A stretch of 64,000 nucleotides of DNA from a virus. The translations under genes and the position numbers were made by a program. Below the pieces are notes generated by a model that saw nothing but the letters and a program-made list of their open reading frames with translations, was not told where the DNA came from and ran no database searches. Each line of letters opens with the position of its first letter. The first letter of the stretch is position 1. Of this stretch, positions 12,280 through 27,100 are shown one piece after another. The stretch is from positions 114,321-178,320 of the IMG/VR virus record IMGVR_UViG_3300029998_000013. One strand, given 5' to 3'.

Positions 12280-13710
12280 TTAAACTTCTTCAATAATAAA
12301 TGATTTGTAAGGTGCAAATGCAGCAATACCAGAATAACCAGCTACGATCAATTTAGATCCTGCTACTGGGCTAGATACGATACCACTTGTGATACCATCT
12401 ACTCCACCAACACCTGGGTATTTAGAAGTAACGAATTCAGCTCCTTGAAGAGTGAATGCAGCAATTGCTGGTTGATTTGTAGAAATATCCGGAGACATGT
12501 CTAAGCAAATACCATAACCTTTTCTATCGTATTCTTTTGTAAGAGCACGATCCACCATGAAAGTAACCATATTACCGGCAATTTCATAAGATGTAAATGT
12601 TCCACCAACTTTAATAGGATTATCAGCTTTAACCATTGATTGCGTAGCTTTTGAATACATAACCGTTGGAGTTGATCCCCATAATTTTAACCAGTCACCC
12701 AGTGTTGAGTTAATTTGACCCCATAATCTATCATTTACGATAAATGTATAGCTATTACCTGTAGCATTTGCAGCTTTTTGGTTCATTTGATCAATAACTG
12801 TGTTGATTACATTTACGTTAAGTTTAGCGTATTTGTATTTAGAAGCAAATCTTTCGATTTGAGGAATAAGACCATCACCAGCAATCAAAGGACGTCCATC
12901 TTCAGTTAGAACTGTTGATTTACCATTAATATCCATGGTTGATTTACCTCATAATAGGTGATTGTTTTTAACTGTATTAAAGTTTTCTAACAAATCTTTT
13001 TCCATTTTATTTAATTTGAAAATCTTTTCTTTAAGTTCGCCTGCGCCATCGCCTTCAGCAATTTTAATGAATTGATCTTCCATCTGAGCGTAACGAGCAG
13101 AATAAGAAATGTCATTTCTATGTTCTGTAATCCACTGACGATGTTTTTCAATGTTAGATTGATATTTTGTATATCCTTCTTCATGGTATTCAGGCATGAT
13201 ATTTGACAAGAATCTTGTCGTCATTCCTAATTGACATGCTGTTGAGTCTAATACTGAAGAGAAATCACTGTCAATTAATTGAGCAGTATATTCCCAGAAG
13301 TTATCTGCTTTTCTGGTTGGGGTTGCTTTTACAATGCATTGCTGACGTGAGCCATCAATTTTGAAAGTATCATATTTTTCATAATATCTTTCTTTAAAAT
13401 ACATTGTGATATCTGCTCCTCCTGCGCCATTACCCGTAGGTGCGGCTGCAAATTCGATTCTTTTAACGAATTCAACATCAATTTCCCATTCGATCATGAG
13501 AGAATTAATTGGTTGAAATTTGTTAGCAGTTTTCGAGTTATAATAAATGTTCATTAAGGCTTCTGTTAAGAAGGTCGCTGTATTATGTGTATACATGCGA
13601 GCCATAACTCCCATTAATTTAGGTCTTGTGCCTAAAAGTTTGTAGAAATCTTCATAAGTTCTACTATGAGCCAATTCAGGCTTTACGTTAACGTAACTTG
13701 CTACTACCAT
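12280..13710 (-). CDS. Major capsid protein, 476 aa (one TGA=Trp)
   Basis: Two open stretches join at a single in-frame TGA (residue 254: NNHLLWGKST), giving 476 aa, the usual size for a crAss-like major capsid protein with the HK97 fold. The N-terminal part includes LAHSRTYEDFYKLLGTRPKL and a WEIDVEFVKRIEF strand. The C-terminal half has SYTFIVNDRLWGQIN, VMYSKATQSMVKADN and a Gly/Ala-rich end. Six other Trp are TGG, so the most highly expressed gene nearly avoids the reassigned codon. It follows the scaffold-like gene by 11 nt and ends at a strong terminator. Forms the capsid shell. Confidence 0.85.
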
Positions 13711-13721
13711 TGTAATCTAGT

Positions 13722-14699
13722 TTAAATTAAGTCGTGAATACTATTTATTTTTCGTTCGTTGTTTTTGTGAACAACAGTTGGTTTATTATCTGGTTTTTTT
13801 AGTTTAGCAATCTCGGTTTCATATGCATTTTTTAGAGCATCAAAAGATTCTTTGCCATAACGCAAGAACCACGCAGCTTCATATAACTTTTTAGGATCAT
13901 TTAGAGTCTTATAAAAGGTACTCGTACCATTGTCATCTAAATCCAATAAAAATGAAAGAACCTCATTCTTTTCATCATCTTCTAACTCAATCCCATAGAA
14001 TTCTGGAGTTTCTAAGGCAACATTCACCATTGTTTCAGAGAAGCGATTATACTGCTCTTCTTGTTGCTGTGCAAATTCTTGTTTTTGAGTTTCTTTGTAT
14101 TGATCTTCTAATTGTTTATATTCTGCTCTAAGAATATCAACCTTTTTCTTAAAAAGATTTTCATCTTGTAATTCTTTGTCTAGCTCTTTAACTAGTTCCT
14201 CATCAGTTAGATCATATTTATTTTTTAGATCTAAAAGAAACAGTTCTTGATCGTCATAAGCATCAATATCGTAGTTTTGATCACTAGTATTGCCTAAAGA
14301 ATCAATAATAGATTGTTTATAGTTTTCTAAAAAGTCTTCAACAGTTCAATTATTTTCGCGCAAACGATTTATTAAATCAATTTCTGAATCATCAAGATTA
14401 TTATCTTCAGGTTCAGCAATAGGATTCAATATCTCCAGCTGCTCTTCTTTACTTAAATCATTAAAGTTAACTTTTTGTTCTACTCCCTTTTCATCTATTA
14501 TAGTAATCTCAGAATTAGTAATTCCTTTTGCTTTAAGAAGCTCAGTTAAGATAGAATTATCTTCTTTAATCAGTTCTGTGGGTTCTCCGAAAAGATCCTC
14601 CTCAACTGACACTGGTTCTATTATGTCGGTACCACTATCTGGTAAATCCTCTAAGTTTAATTCGTCATCAAAAATGTCGTCTAATTCATTCATAATCAT
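13722..14699 (-). CDS. Putative capsid scaffold protein, acidic coiled coil, 325 aa (TGA=Trp)
   Basis: ATG at 14699 or 14693; TGA at 14346 gives RENNWTVEDF. Residues 1-115 are strongly acidic (DDIFDDELNLEDLPD). Residues 150-230 are predicted coiled coil rich in Glu, Lys and Gln, and the C-terminus is basic (KPTVVHKNNERKINS). This acidic-coil-basic-tail layout immediately upstream of a major capsid gene is typical of tailed-phage scaffolding proteins. No protease motif is visible. A TAATTTTG box about 85 nt upstream could be the promoter for scaffold plus capsid. Confidence 0.65.
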
Positions 14700-14955
14700 T
14701 TATCATTTACAATTGTTTGGTATTTAATATCTATTTTAATCTTATATCTATATTTTAATTTTAGTAATACTCTACTATTTTGTACAAAATTACAACTAAT
14801 ATTCTGATTAATTTTCATAAATGAGAAATATTTTTAAATTTTATACCTAGAATACTTTTAGATAAGATTTCTTAAAAAATATATTCATACTAAATCAATA
14901 GTTACGAGTAGCCAATAATTAGCTACTCATAACTAAGATTTGTAAATTTAATAAT
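14700..14955. promoter_or_regulatory. Non-coding leader of the capsid operon with TAnnTTTG box and hairpin
   Basis: This 256-nt AT-rich gap contains a minus-strand TAATTTTG (14785-14792) matching the TAnnTTTG -7 box of Bacteroidota promoters, 85 nt before the scaffold ATG. A good -33 TTTG is not obvious. It also holds the hairpin at 14901-14933. I see no gene in it. Confidence 0.5.
14901..14933 (-). terminator. Hairpin at end of tail-fibre transcript
   Basis: A 12-bp stem (14901-14912 with 14922-14933) closes a 9-nt loop. One G-U pair forms on the minus RNA, where the plus strand would have C-A. There is no U-run directly after it, so termination is likely but less certain than for the other hairpins. 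Confidence 0.55.
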
Positions 14956-15165
14956 TTATTCTTTTTTATTTATTAAACTTGGATCATCTATTTCAGTAAA
15001 ATACTCAGGTTTTTCAAGAAATGGTTCATCTAATAATCTTCCACCTATATAATAAGTATATCCTAAATGAATTACACTTCCACACAGTTGATTGTCAAAT
15101 ATTCTTTTAAATACTTTACCTTCATCTGCAATAATCTTTAATGTTGTTATTGTTTCTATTGTCAT
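14956..15165 (-). CDS. Small conserved-type protein after fibre gene, 69 aa
   Basis: ATG 15165 to stop 14956, no TGA codons and no Trp. The sequence (EGKVFKRIFDNQLCGSVIHLGYTYYIGGRLLDEP) is a compact beta-like domain with an acidic C-terminus. It starts 12 nt after the stop of the giant fibre gene and precedes a terminator-like hairpin, so it is the last gene of the fibre operon. Small proteins in this position often act as fibre chaperones, but nothing here proves that. Confidence 0.6.
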   Translation of the reverse strand: MTIETITTLKIIADEGKVFKRIFDNQLCGSVIHLGYTYYIGGRLLDEPFLEKPEYFTEIDDPSLINKKE

Positions 15166-15176
15166 ATTATTAATTA

Positions 15177-18100
15177 TTAAGGAATAGCTGAAATAATTGT
15201 TGATTTAGCACTTCAGTTTGTTGCTACTTTATAAGCATTTACACTTGCAGTTGGTACATAAATATGAATTAAATTATTAGTGTAAAGAAAATTACCTGCG
15301 TCTAATGTAGGCGGAATAACAGTTTTAATAGTAACTGTATTTAACATTGACTGATTAAAAAATATAGATTGTAAAATAGTTTTAACTAGTCTTCCAAAAG
15401 TAACTGTTTGTAAATTAGAATTACTTCCTACAAAACCATCTTGAAATGTTGCACATATATTAGGTAATATAAAAGTTTGTAACCTATTTAAACTATCAAA
15501 TGAATATTTAGGCATTACATTATCTTTCGTTATTCAATATTTATTTCCACTAACATTATAATAATTTCCATATGAAGTTATTCTAACTCCTGAAATATCA
15601 ATATTTTGAAGATTTCCTCCAGTAGTAGAAGATGCCATTATTTTAAGACAACTAATATCATCACCGTCAATTGTTCCAAATAAATTTATAGACGTTAAAC
15701 TTAAATAATTACTTCCTAAAACAGATCGTAATGTTCCAAATTTTGTAACAACCGTCATTGCTAATCCGAGAATTAAAGAAGAATAAGTACTTCAATTAGT
15801 TTGATAGTTTGAAACACTTGTAGTTCTAACATTAATAGTAGTTAAAGCAGGACAATTATTAAAAATTGTTGTTCCAATTGCAGGAGCACTACTCGGAAGA
15901 GATTTAACTTTTAACAATCCTGTACAACCATTAAAAACATTGTTTCCTAAAGTCGTAGTATTATTTGGAATAATTACTTCAGTTAAACTAGTACAGCCTG
16001 CAAAAGCAGAATCTCCAACTGTTGTGCAATTATCAGATATGAATATATCAGTTAATCCCGTACAACCATTGAAAGCGTTTGCTCCAATTGAAGTTACTCA
16101 ATTTGGTATTATTAAATACCTTAATCCAGTGCATCCATTAAAAGCATTTGCTGGAATTGTTGTAATTCCTTTAAAAAACTCAAACTCAGGAAATGTAGTT
16201 ATTGTAGTTTGTCCTTGAAATACAGTTCCAATTGTTGTAGCAGTGTTTAAATCGTCTGGTTGAATTACTCCATCAACATTTGTATCAAAATTATTTAAAC
16301 ATAAAGTTCCAGTTGCACTATCCTCAAAAGACATTGTTGTTACCATTCAAGATGATTGCGTACTTCAATTTGATGCAGATTGGTAAGCTGCTAAATTTGC
16401 AAGCGGAACATATATTTTAATTGGACTCATTGCATTAAATACACCAGTTCCTAATGTTGGTGGTGTTGCACTTTTACAAATTATATATTCTAGGTTAGAA
16501 CTTGATTGAAAAGCATAACTACTAATTGAAGTTACACTACTTGGAATCACCACTCTTCTAAGATTAATACAAGATGAAAATGCATTATCACTAATATTTG
16601 TTATAGAATTTGGAATTATAATCGAACTAAGTTTAGTACAACCTTGAAAAAATGCCTGAGATAACATAGGAACATTGTTTGGTAAAACAACATTTATTAA
16701 TTTTTCACAACTTTGACAAACACCTCTATTTAAATTAGTTATATTATTATTAAAAAGAATAGTTTCTAATTTTGTATAAGAAAACATTACTGAACCAAGA
16801 GTATTATTAATATCAATAGAATATCCGTTATAATATGATCTTCCGCCAGCTTTAACATTAGCAGCAGATATATCAAGATAATATAATTTGTATAATTTTG
16901 ATAATTCTCTTATTACATAAACATCATCTCCATTAAAATCTCCTGTAAGTTTTAAGAAAGTTAAATTATAAAAATCATTAATTTTACTTTCTAAAGTTCC
17001 TGCAGAAGCTACAGTTATTGTTCCAATTGGAAAAATAATACTTGCATAACTTGACCATGTTGTTTTATATAAATCTATACTTTCGTAAGGTACATATATG
17101 GCCGTTAAATTAGTCCCACTAAATACATTAGAACCTAAAGTAGGTGGAGTAGAAGATCAAAAAGATATATTAGTTAATGCTATACAATTAAGAAATGCAT
17201 TATCTCCAACATTTGTTATACCACTTGGTAAAACAATTGAATTTAATAAAGAACATCCAGAGAATGTATTATTATTAATTATTGTTAATCCAGAAGGTAA
17301 TTTGATATTTGTTAATCCACAATTTTCAAAAGCATTTGTTCCAATAGTTAAAATATTATTAGGTAATATAATACTTCCAATTAGATTAGTACAGCCACTA
17401 AATTCAGAATTATTTAATAAAGTTAATCCAATAAAGTGATTAATTTCACTAAATGAAGTAATTCCAGTATTTCCTTGAAAATGATTAGCCAAAGTTGTAA
17501 TTGCAGCAACTTCATTTCCATCAACTATTCCATTAACATTTGTATCTCAATAAGTATTAAATACAGTATTTACAGCAGATGATTGAAAATAAGCAGTTCC
17601 AATTGTTATTGGGATTGATTTATATTTTACTCCATTATAATAAGCATTTAATATTTCAACTCCACTCATCGAATTAAAACTTGTGGTACCATTACCATTA
17701 ATAGTAATTTTACTATTTGTTGCAGTTCAAGTAGTTCCTGTTGATACGCCAACTGTTACAACACTTTTTACATCAGTATAATCTTCAGAAGATTGTATTA
17801 TTACAGGTTCAGAACTACCAATTATGGCATCATAAGTTTCTAATCCTTTTGGAATTGGATATCTTCCAGAATTAAATACTCAGTTTGTATCAGTAAAACC
17901 AACTCCAGAACTTCCAGTTCTCAGGGCTGTACCTATTAATTGCAGAGTTGTTTTTTCTTCAATTTGATTAGTAATATCTAATTGTCTTCCTGGATTTTTA
18001 GCTACTTGTTTATCATAATAATTTGACAATAGTGTGCTAGATACTATTGTTTCATTAAATAATCCGATGATACTACTACTGTAAGTATAATATAAATCTC

Positions 18101-21100
18101 CATAAACTTTTCCTAAATTTAAATTGTAACGAATAGTTCCATTAACAGAATCCCCACTTATAACTTTTCCCACAATTCCACCTATATATTCAGCAGTTGA
18201 ATAAATTAGCCCATAATTAGTATTGTATTCAACAGTGCCAAATCTTATACTTCCTAAAATTCCACCACTTCCTTTACCTGAAACATTTCCCAGATTTGAG
18301 CAATATCTAACTCCACAACCATCACCAACAATTCCCCCTGCTATACCTGTAGTTGCATTTATATTTCCAAGATTTATACAATATTCAACTCTTATAGAAT
18401 TATTTTGAGAACCTCCTGAACTAGTTCCTAAAATTCCACCTGATCCATATTGTGAAGTAATATTAACTTCATTTATACAATTACTTACTATTATATTTAG
18501 TTCTCCAGCAGATCCTACTATTCCAGCAACATTAGAATAACCACTTATTGTTCCAGAAGAATAACAATTATTAATTAGTGAATTTATTTTAACACATCCA
18601 CATATAGCCGACATATAAGGTTGAGTAGTGGTAGATAAATTAACATTTGTTACTTTTAGATTTTGTATAACTGTATCAGATACAAAACCAAATAAAGCAT
18701 TTCCATTAACGCTAGGATTCTTAATATAAAGATTACTTATCGTGTGATTATTTCCATTAAATTGTCCTAAAAAACAATAAGAATAATCATTTCCAATGGG
18801 TAACCAATTTCCAATTCCTACACCACAAACAGTATTTAAATTTATGTCAGTAGTTAAATTAAAAATAACAGAGGCCGCCATTGCAGGTAAATTAAATCCC
18901 TTATAATTAAACCCTATATGAGAATTTACTCCATCTCTAAGAGATACTAAATCTGATACAGAATCAACAGTTGTAGTTAATAGTATAGATAACTGAGTTG
19001 ATTTATAAATAATTCCATTTTTTGCTGTGGTTATAATTTCAGTTCCTGCACCAGTTATATTAACTGTGCCTAATGTATTGTTAATTTCGAGTGTATTATT
19101 AGTGTCATTTCATTCCACATTATCACCAACTCCTACAGTAAAAGCATTTACATTAGTGTAGTTAATCGAAGAATCTAAAAGTATAGTTTTAGATCCTGCG
19201 ATGGCATCATCATAAGTTTCTAATCCTTTTGGAATAGGATAAGCTCCAGTAGTAAATATTCAATTATCGTCAGTTCATCCAGCTCCAGTAGATCCACTTC
19301 TTAATGAAGTCCCAATTAACTCAGAGGTTAATTTACCTAAGCAGTTTACAGTATCAACATTAGCTAATCCTTTTAATAAAGTAAATTGTTTATCATAATA
19401 ATTTAATATTGCATCACTTACTGTTTCTGCAATACTACCTCCAGATGTAGTACTATAACCAGATGTATTAACAAAATTAGTATTTAAACAAAATTTAATA
19501 CGACCAGAATACCCAGCCCCATTAATATATCCTGCAATACCACCATATCTTCAATTACTAGCAGCAGTTATAATACGTCCATTATTTATACTATATTCAA
19601 TATATTCTAAATACGTAGCCATACCAATAATTCCTCCTATACTATATGCACTACTATTAGTTGTTGTTATTGCTCCATTATTAATACATTTAGATATTTT
19701 TAATCATTGACTTATAGTATTTCCACTAATTCCTCCCATATAAGGACTACTATTATTACTTGACAAAGAAGCATTATTAATACATTTCGAAATATTTAAA
19801 GTAGTTCCTCCTAGACTACCTATTAATCCTCCTATATATTGAGCTGCTGAAATGGTTCCACTTACTCTGCAATTTGTTATTAATGCTCCTGCAATTGCGT
19901 CCATTTGTCCAATTAATCCTCCAACATAATATTGAGCATTAATCATAACATTTGTTAATGTAATATCTTGTATAATACTACTACCTGATACATATCCAAA
20001 TAAACCTATATAATTACCGCCTGTATTATTAAAATATAAATTACTAATAGTATATCCATTTCCATAAAATTTTCCTTTAAAATTATTCGTAGCATTACCA
20101 ATGGGAATTCAATTTCCAATTCCAGAGCCACAAATCGTACTTAGATTTAGGTTATTCATTAAATAAAATGGAGTATTTAAAGCATAAGCTGGAACAGTTG
20201 CACCATTATAATTAAACGATACTCCAGAATTTACTCCATCTCTAAATGCAATTAAGTCTGCAGTTGTATAAATTTCAAATTTTAATTCTAAACCTATATT
20301 ATAAGTAGTATCAATAAGAGAAGATGCATAATTAAATGTTTTAGTTACAGCAGCATTTCCTCCAACATTTCCATTAAGAGCTGCATTTGAGCGTAATGTA
20401 ACTACTCCTGAGCCATTAGCATATACTTTTTCACTTCCATTTAATTGTATTCATGAATTAGTAGGAACTCCTCCTAAATCATATGTAATATTAAAAGTTC
20501 GAAGTGCTAAAGTTGTTACAGTTGTATTAATAGTTCTATTAATTGTAGAAGTAAAACTTCCACTATAGGATTCATGAATATCTGCACCATATGTAAATGT
20601 TACATTAGCACTTACTTCAGTATAAATTTTATAAATAGAATCAGAAATTTTTACAAAAGTTTGATTAGAACTAAAATTAGAATTTGTTAATGTTAAACCT
20701 CTAGATGAAGTAAAAGTTAATGTTGTTTCAACTAATCCTCCTCAATCTGTGGGAATTGTATAATAATCAGTTAATCCTGAGCAGTGATAAAAACAACCAG
20801 TATGATTTGTGATTGCTGTTCCTCTTTCTCATAGTTGAGTAGTTCCATTATGAGGTGATGCAGAAGTAATAGTAGAACAACTACTAAAACAATCAGTGAC
20901 ATCAGTCATAGTTAAACTAGCAATAAAGTAATTTTCAATATTAGATAATAATCCGCAATTTTTAAATGTACTATTAGCTGTTGTAAGAGTTGAGATATCA
21001 TCAAAAGAAGTACAATATCTTAAACTACTATTTTTAAATGCTGAATTAGCATTAATTAAACCGCTGTTTCCAAAGAAATGTGTTCCAATAGTATCTATTT

Positions 21101-24100
21101 TAGTGCTATTTTCAAATAATGAGGCAATTGAAGTTACTCTAGTAGATTGATACATAAAGTAATTACCAATTGTAGTAATATTAGTTCCTGTAAATATTCC
21201 ACTAATTGTAGTAAGTCCTGTATTTCCTCTTAAAAAATTATCACTAACATTTATAATAGCATTGTTAGAGAAAACTCCAGCTAAACTATTAATTAAATGA
21301 GACGCATATACAAAGTTTATAGGTGTAGTGACAAAAGCAGTTCCATTAAATACATCAGTTATTGTTACCAATAAAGGACAATTAGATAGTAAATTACTTT
21401 CAACTGAAGTTAAATTATTAGCTCCCATAAATAATCCAGAAACTGTTGTAAGTTTAGGACAACTTTGTAAGAAATTATTTCCGACTGAAGTTAGTCCAGT
21501 ATTATTTTGAAAAGCATTAATAGCTGATAATAACTCAGATGAATTTTGCATTACATTATTTCCAACATCGAATGATCTTGTAATTCCAGCAAATGCTGAA
21601 TTTAAAGAAGTAATTTTATTATTAATTAAGAAATTATCTCCAATAGTGCTTATAATACTATTTGCAAGCATATTTGTTGCACTATTAATAGATGGATTTG
21701 TACTTAAAAAATTATTAGGAATATTAGCAATTTGAGTATTACTAAATAAATTATTAATATTTTCTAATATATTGTTTATAGATCCACCAACTGAATCACT
21801 TAATAATATGTCTGAGTTAATTATAGATAAATTAGTTAATCCTAAATCAGAAAATTTAAAACTGCTTAATTGTGTAGATCTTAGAAATCCTGATGGTAAA
21901 GTATTAATATTTAATCCATTAAAAACTCCAAAAATTGTATTTAATGATCCGAGTTCAGAGATAATACCTGATGGAATAGACGTAATATTTGTTCCACCAA
22001 AAGCATAACTTAAATCTTCTAAATTAGAAGCTGTTTCAAATATAGAACTAGGAATAGTAGATAAACTAGAATTATTAAATAAATTACTAGCATTTAGTAA
22101 TTCTGGACAAGTTTGAAATAAATTAGATTGTGTTGAAGCAATTCTACTATTTTCAAACATACTTGAAGCATCTCTTAAATCTGGATTATTTACAAATAAA
22201 GATCCTGTAACATTTAAACCTAAATAAGTTCCATCAAATTCACTATTTGTATTTACAATGTTTGCAAAACAATTAATAGCAGTAGTGATTGGCGATGTTA
22301 AAAATAAATTAGCAGGAATATTAATTAATTCAGCCCCATTAAATGCATCATCAATTGTTCTTAATTTAGGACATTCTGAAAATACATTTCCAAATGTAGA
22401 TTTAAATACATTATGTGAAGTAATTCCTGTAATAACATCTCCTGTATAAACTGGAGTATATGTTTGAAGTCTTGCTCCCATAAATATTTCAGAAATATCT
22501 TCTAAATTATCAAATTTAACTAAAGCTCCACTCGGAATATTTGTTAAATAGGTACAATTTTTAAATAATCCCTTCATTTCAACTAAAGCAGTACAACCTT
22601 TTAAGAATGACGTGCTAATTGAAGAAATTTTAGAGCCCTCAAACAAGTAATTTAAGCTTGTTAATCCAATACAATTTTCTAAAAAATTATCATTAATTAC
22701 TACAGCATTTTCTCTATTTCTAAATAGATTTTCAACAGTAGTTAAATTAGGACAATTTGATATATTTAACGAATTTAAACTTGTAAAGGATGTTTCATCA
22801 AAAGTTAAATTAGTTAAACCTGTATTATTTATAATTGTTAATGTTTGTAAAGCAGTATATACATTAGCTAAGTTAAATCCTAATGCTGTTTCAGTTATAG
22901 AAGTGTTAGATATATTTAATGATGTAATTATATTTTTAGTAAATAATAATGAGGTTAAAGAGTTTAGTCCATCTACATTAATAGCTTGTTGAAAATTACA
23001 ATTAGTTACATTAATAATCTCTAATCTTGGATTAGTTGAGAAACTTGTTACTTGTACAGCAGAACTTGCAGCGTAAAATTCTTTAAGTCTTAAGCAAGTA
23101 TTTAAACCTACTAAGAAAGGAGTTTGACGTCCTAATCCACAACCTGTTAAATTAAGAATTTCAAGATTAGTTGTTCCAGTTAAATTTAAATAAGAGTTTT
23201 GATCTGTAAAATTAGATATACCACTTAAGTTTAAAACTTTTAAATTAGGGCAACTACTAAACTTACCAGTTTTTAAAGCTATATCATTTAGTCCTTCTAT
23301 TTCAGTAATTACTCCACTATTATAAATTCTTAAAATATGTTGAGTAGTATTTGAGTAGCTATAAGAAAATTCAACTACTGCATCACCACCAGCACAATGT
23401 TTAGACATTACTTGGTTTTGAGCAAATGAAACTCGTATAAATGAGGCTATAGCAGTTTTAATTCTTAAAGTAACAGTTCCATTATAGAAATGTTCAACAT
23501 AAGCCATATCATCAGCATCAGGAACATATCCCATAATACCATCAACATAGTCTAGTCTTTTCTTTAAGAAGTTCTTCATAAACATTAATTTATTACCTCT
23601 AGCATTAGAGATATAATTGCGTTTATTGTTTATATCAGGATCTCCATCAAAACCAATATATTTATATACTGCATCTTTATTAAAATATCTTTCTCCAATA
23701 CGAGCAACCATTTGTTTACTATATGTTTGAAGAATACTTGAATAATCAAAAGGTGCAGAAATTCATGAACTTGGTTCTCTTGTTCCTTTTAATGGGTCAT
23801 ATGTACCAGAACGTAATTCTTGATAACGTCTTGATAATGCAGGTCCATAACATTTTGACATCCTTTTGAAGAAGTTAGTACCAAAACAGTTATATTCCCA
23901 ACCTGAAGTTGGTGTTGCTGTAAAATAGTTTTGATTAGGATCTTCTCTATTAGCTCCAGCAATTGTATAAGGTCATTCAATATAAGGAGTTGCATATAGT
24001 CCCCCTTGTACGTTAGTACCAAAGGCAGTATCTATATCATAGAATACAGGATGAAATTTAATTCTTTCTCTATTCATTACTCCAGGAGTTTCTGTTTCAA

Positions 24101-27100
24101 CAGAGTTTTCATCCCAACCTAACATAGTTAAGTTACGACCAACACTATCAGTTAAACAGAATGTAAAACAACATAAAACATAATCAATACAATTTCTTAA
24201 ATCAAAGAATTTTTCAAATGTTAAACTATCAGCAAAAGCTTCATCAGTTGCATTTGCCATCCAATAAATTGCATTCAAAAAGTCAGTATGTTGTTGTGTA
24301 GCAAATATTGCCTTATTTTTATTAATTCTATAAAAAGTTGATCCAGGATTAGTTAATGAAGGAAGTGTTGGACTATACGTTTCAGTTCTTTCGGACTCAT
24401 TTGCTAAAAGTGAAGTATAGTAATCAACTACTTGATTTCCCGATCTATCAGCTTTTCCTGTCGTTTCTAATTTATCTCAAACTCAACGTAATGTTTTTGT
24501 AGAATTAGGAGCATTTAAATCAAGTTCATGAGGATTAATTAAATTATAAGTTCTTGTTCAAACTCCATTTAAATATTCTTCTCAATGTCCAATTCCAAAA
24601 TCACCCGGATCTCTACATTCTCAGTCCATTACTAATTCAGCACCTTGTCTTCAAGCTAATTCTTGAGCATCATTTGTCTTATTTCAATAGTCTACTCCTT
24701 GTTGCCAAATGTGTTTTTCAGCATTATAAATTATTCCTACATGAGATTTATTAGTTGGGGAAGTTCCTAAATTCGAACCTTGATCATCAGTTGCATATCT
24801 GATTAAAGTATATGTCCCATGAGAATTTGAAATACCTTCAGAAATACTAATAGAAGATCATGTATAATCATGATAATCAGTTGATTTAATATTAGTTGTT
24901 TTATCAACAGCTATGCCAATATATAAGTTACCAATAGGACTATTTTCGAATTGTGTATTAGTTTTCGAAACAGAGTATACAACTCATGTATATTTTCCAT
25001 TTGATTGTAGTAAACCTTCTGATGAATTAATTGGAAATCAAGTATAATCAGATGCTACTTTATTTTCAAAGAGTTCATTATTTTGAGCTGTTTCAATATA
25101 TGATGTTGATAAAACTCTTCCATAATAATCAACTAATAACTGTTCAGAACGCATATCAAGAAATTTACAATAACCAGATCTTAATTCTTCATGAACAGAG
25201 TCACCATTAGATTCAGAACGATAAATATAATATCTTCTATTAGGATCACTCTTTTCACTAGGCATTGAATATAACTTTCTATGCTGCTTTAAATTCCAAG
25301 TATATAATCCGGTAAATCGTTTTGAGTATCAAGTTTGATCAATTTTATAATCTCCATTCATAATAAATGGAAATCCATCAACAGCTAATCTTAATGGATA
25401 TACTGGATATCTACTTAAGTTATCAACTACTGTATCAGGACGTGTTACTGTATAATTTATAAAAGGATTAGCTCTACCAAACACAGGAGTGAATTGTTCT
25501 GCACCTTCTGAATTTTCTCAGTTAAATGGATATCTAAAGACTTGTTCTGATAATTTTGCTATAATTAGATTATTACAATGTGAACTATCAATATAGTTTG
25601 CTTTTAAATGATAAGAATCCCAATCTGGTCATGGTCTAACAATAGGATCTCCATTATTATAAACCATATTATAAAATTTTGGTGTTTTAGTTTGAGTTAG
25701 ATCTCAAGCTTGACCATCAAAAATATCAATACCATAATTCTTAATAGGATAAGATAATGATGAATTACCTTGTAAGTCAACATCAACTGGAAAAGGCATA
25801 ACCATAGTTTGATAAGCTCCATCAAATTCTCCTATAGCTTGAGGATCAGGGATATAAGTATCAGCAATGTTTTCTTCGTTACCAGGATTAAAACTTAATT
25901 CTAGTTGAGTCATAATATCTTTTTGTATAGCACTTCGATCACCCTCCATATAACCAGAGGAAAGAATTGGGGTAGCTACACTATTAAGTTCTTCTAATAA
26001 TGCCCGTCCCCCATCTTCAGGATAACATGCAATATAATTAGCTAAAATGTCATCAGTTGTTAAACAAGTCTTATAAACTCTTAAAAATCTAATTTTTGTT
26101 TCAGCAATTCCTACAACTTCTCCTAATAAATTTTTATAACCATTAATATAAATATGTTCGTCAGCTTGAGTTAAGAATAATTCTTGATCAACAAATGTTC
26201 CAAATGATGAAATAACACCATTTAAATAAACATATACTTCTTTAGTATCTATATTAAAAGTAATAACAACATGAGCATATTCTTGACCTTCAACTCATTC
26301 TCCATTCTTAGTAAGTACTCTACTATCACAGATAATAGGAACACTAATATTTGTTGATAATCCATTAATTCTTAACTCATTTGCAGTTACATAAATACCT
26401 ACAGATGGAGTAATTTCTGGTCTACCAATACTTAATTGATAAACCCCTTCTCCAACTAAAGCACCCTCTCTAATTGAGAATTCAATAGTTAAACCAGTTG
26501 TATTATTTTCAAATCCTGCAAGTGGTGCATAATTAACTTCAACATAAGCTGAACCATTCATTGAAAGATCATCACCTAAATGTTGATTTGCTCCAGTAAT
26601 TTCTCAACCATTTAATTCAGTATTAAATCCGTTAAGAACTGCATAATTATCTGGTAAATTTAATGTATATTTATTTTCTCATAATCCTCAATTTGGAGAA
26701 TTATTAGTTTTACCTTTAGCATTTAGATATAATTCTAATTTAGATATTGGTGTTTCTAATACAATATAAGAAGATTTTTGTTGTAATGATAGATTTAATA
26801 AATTAGTATTAGCCCAATAGGTTTCATTTTCAGGTAACTCTAATAGCTCTGACGTGTATCTTATTGAGATACTATTTCCACTATCAGGTAGTAATAATAC
26901 TACTTCATTACCTTTTTGTGAAAGACTTGGTGCAGAAATATAATAAGGACTAACTCTTAATCCATTAATTTCTAACCATGCTTTAGATTGATAAGTATAT
27001 TGGCCAATATATTCTGAATTTTCATCATAATAAATGTTTACGGGAAGTACAATAGTATCTCCAACATAATATGATAAATTAGTATTAAAATCTGTAGAAG

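Noticed and set aside
21328-22449. Plus-strand ORFs inside the giant fibre gene
   Set aside because: They are antisense shadows of the leucine-rich repeats, which create long open frames by repetition.
23789-24022. Minus-strand 77-aa ORF overlapping the fibre
   Set aside because: Different frame from the giant gene, no neighbour coupling, and it lies within the conserved CotH-like segment.
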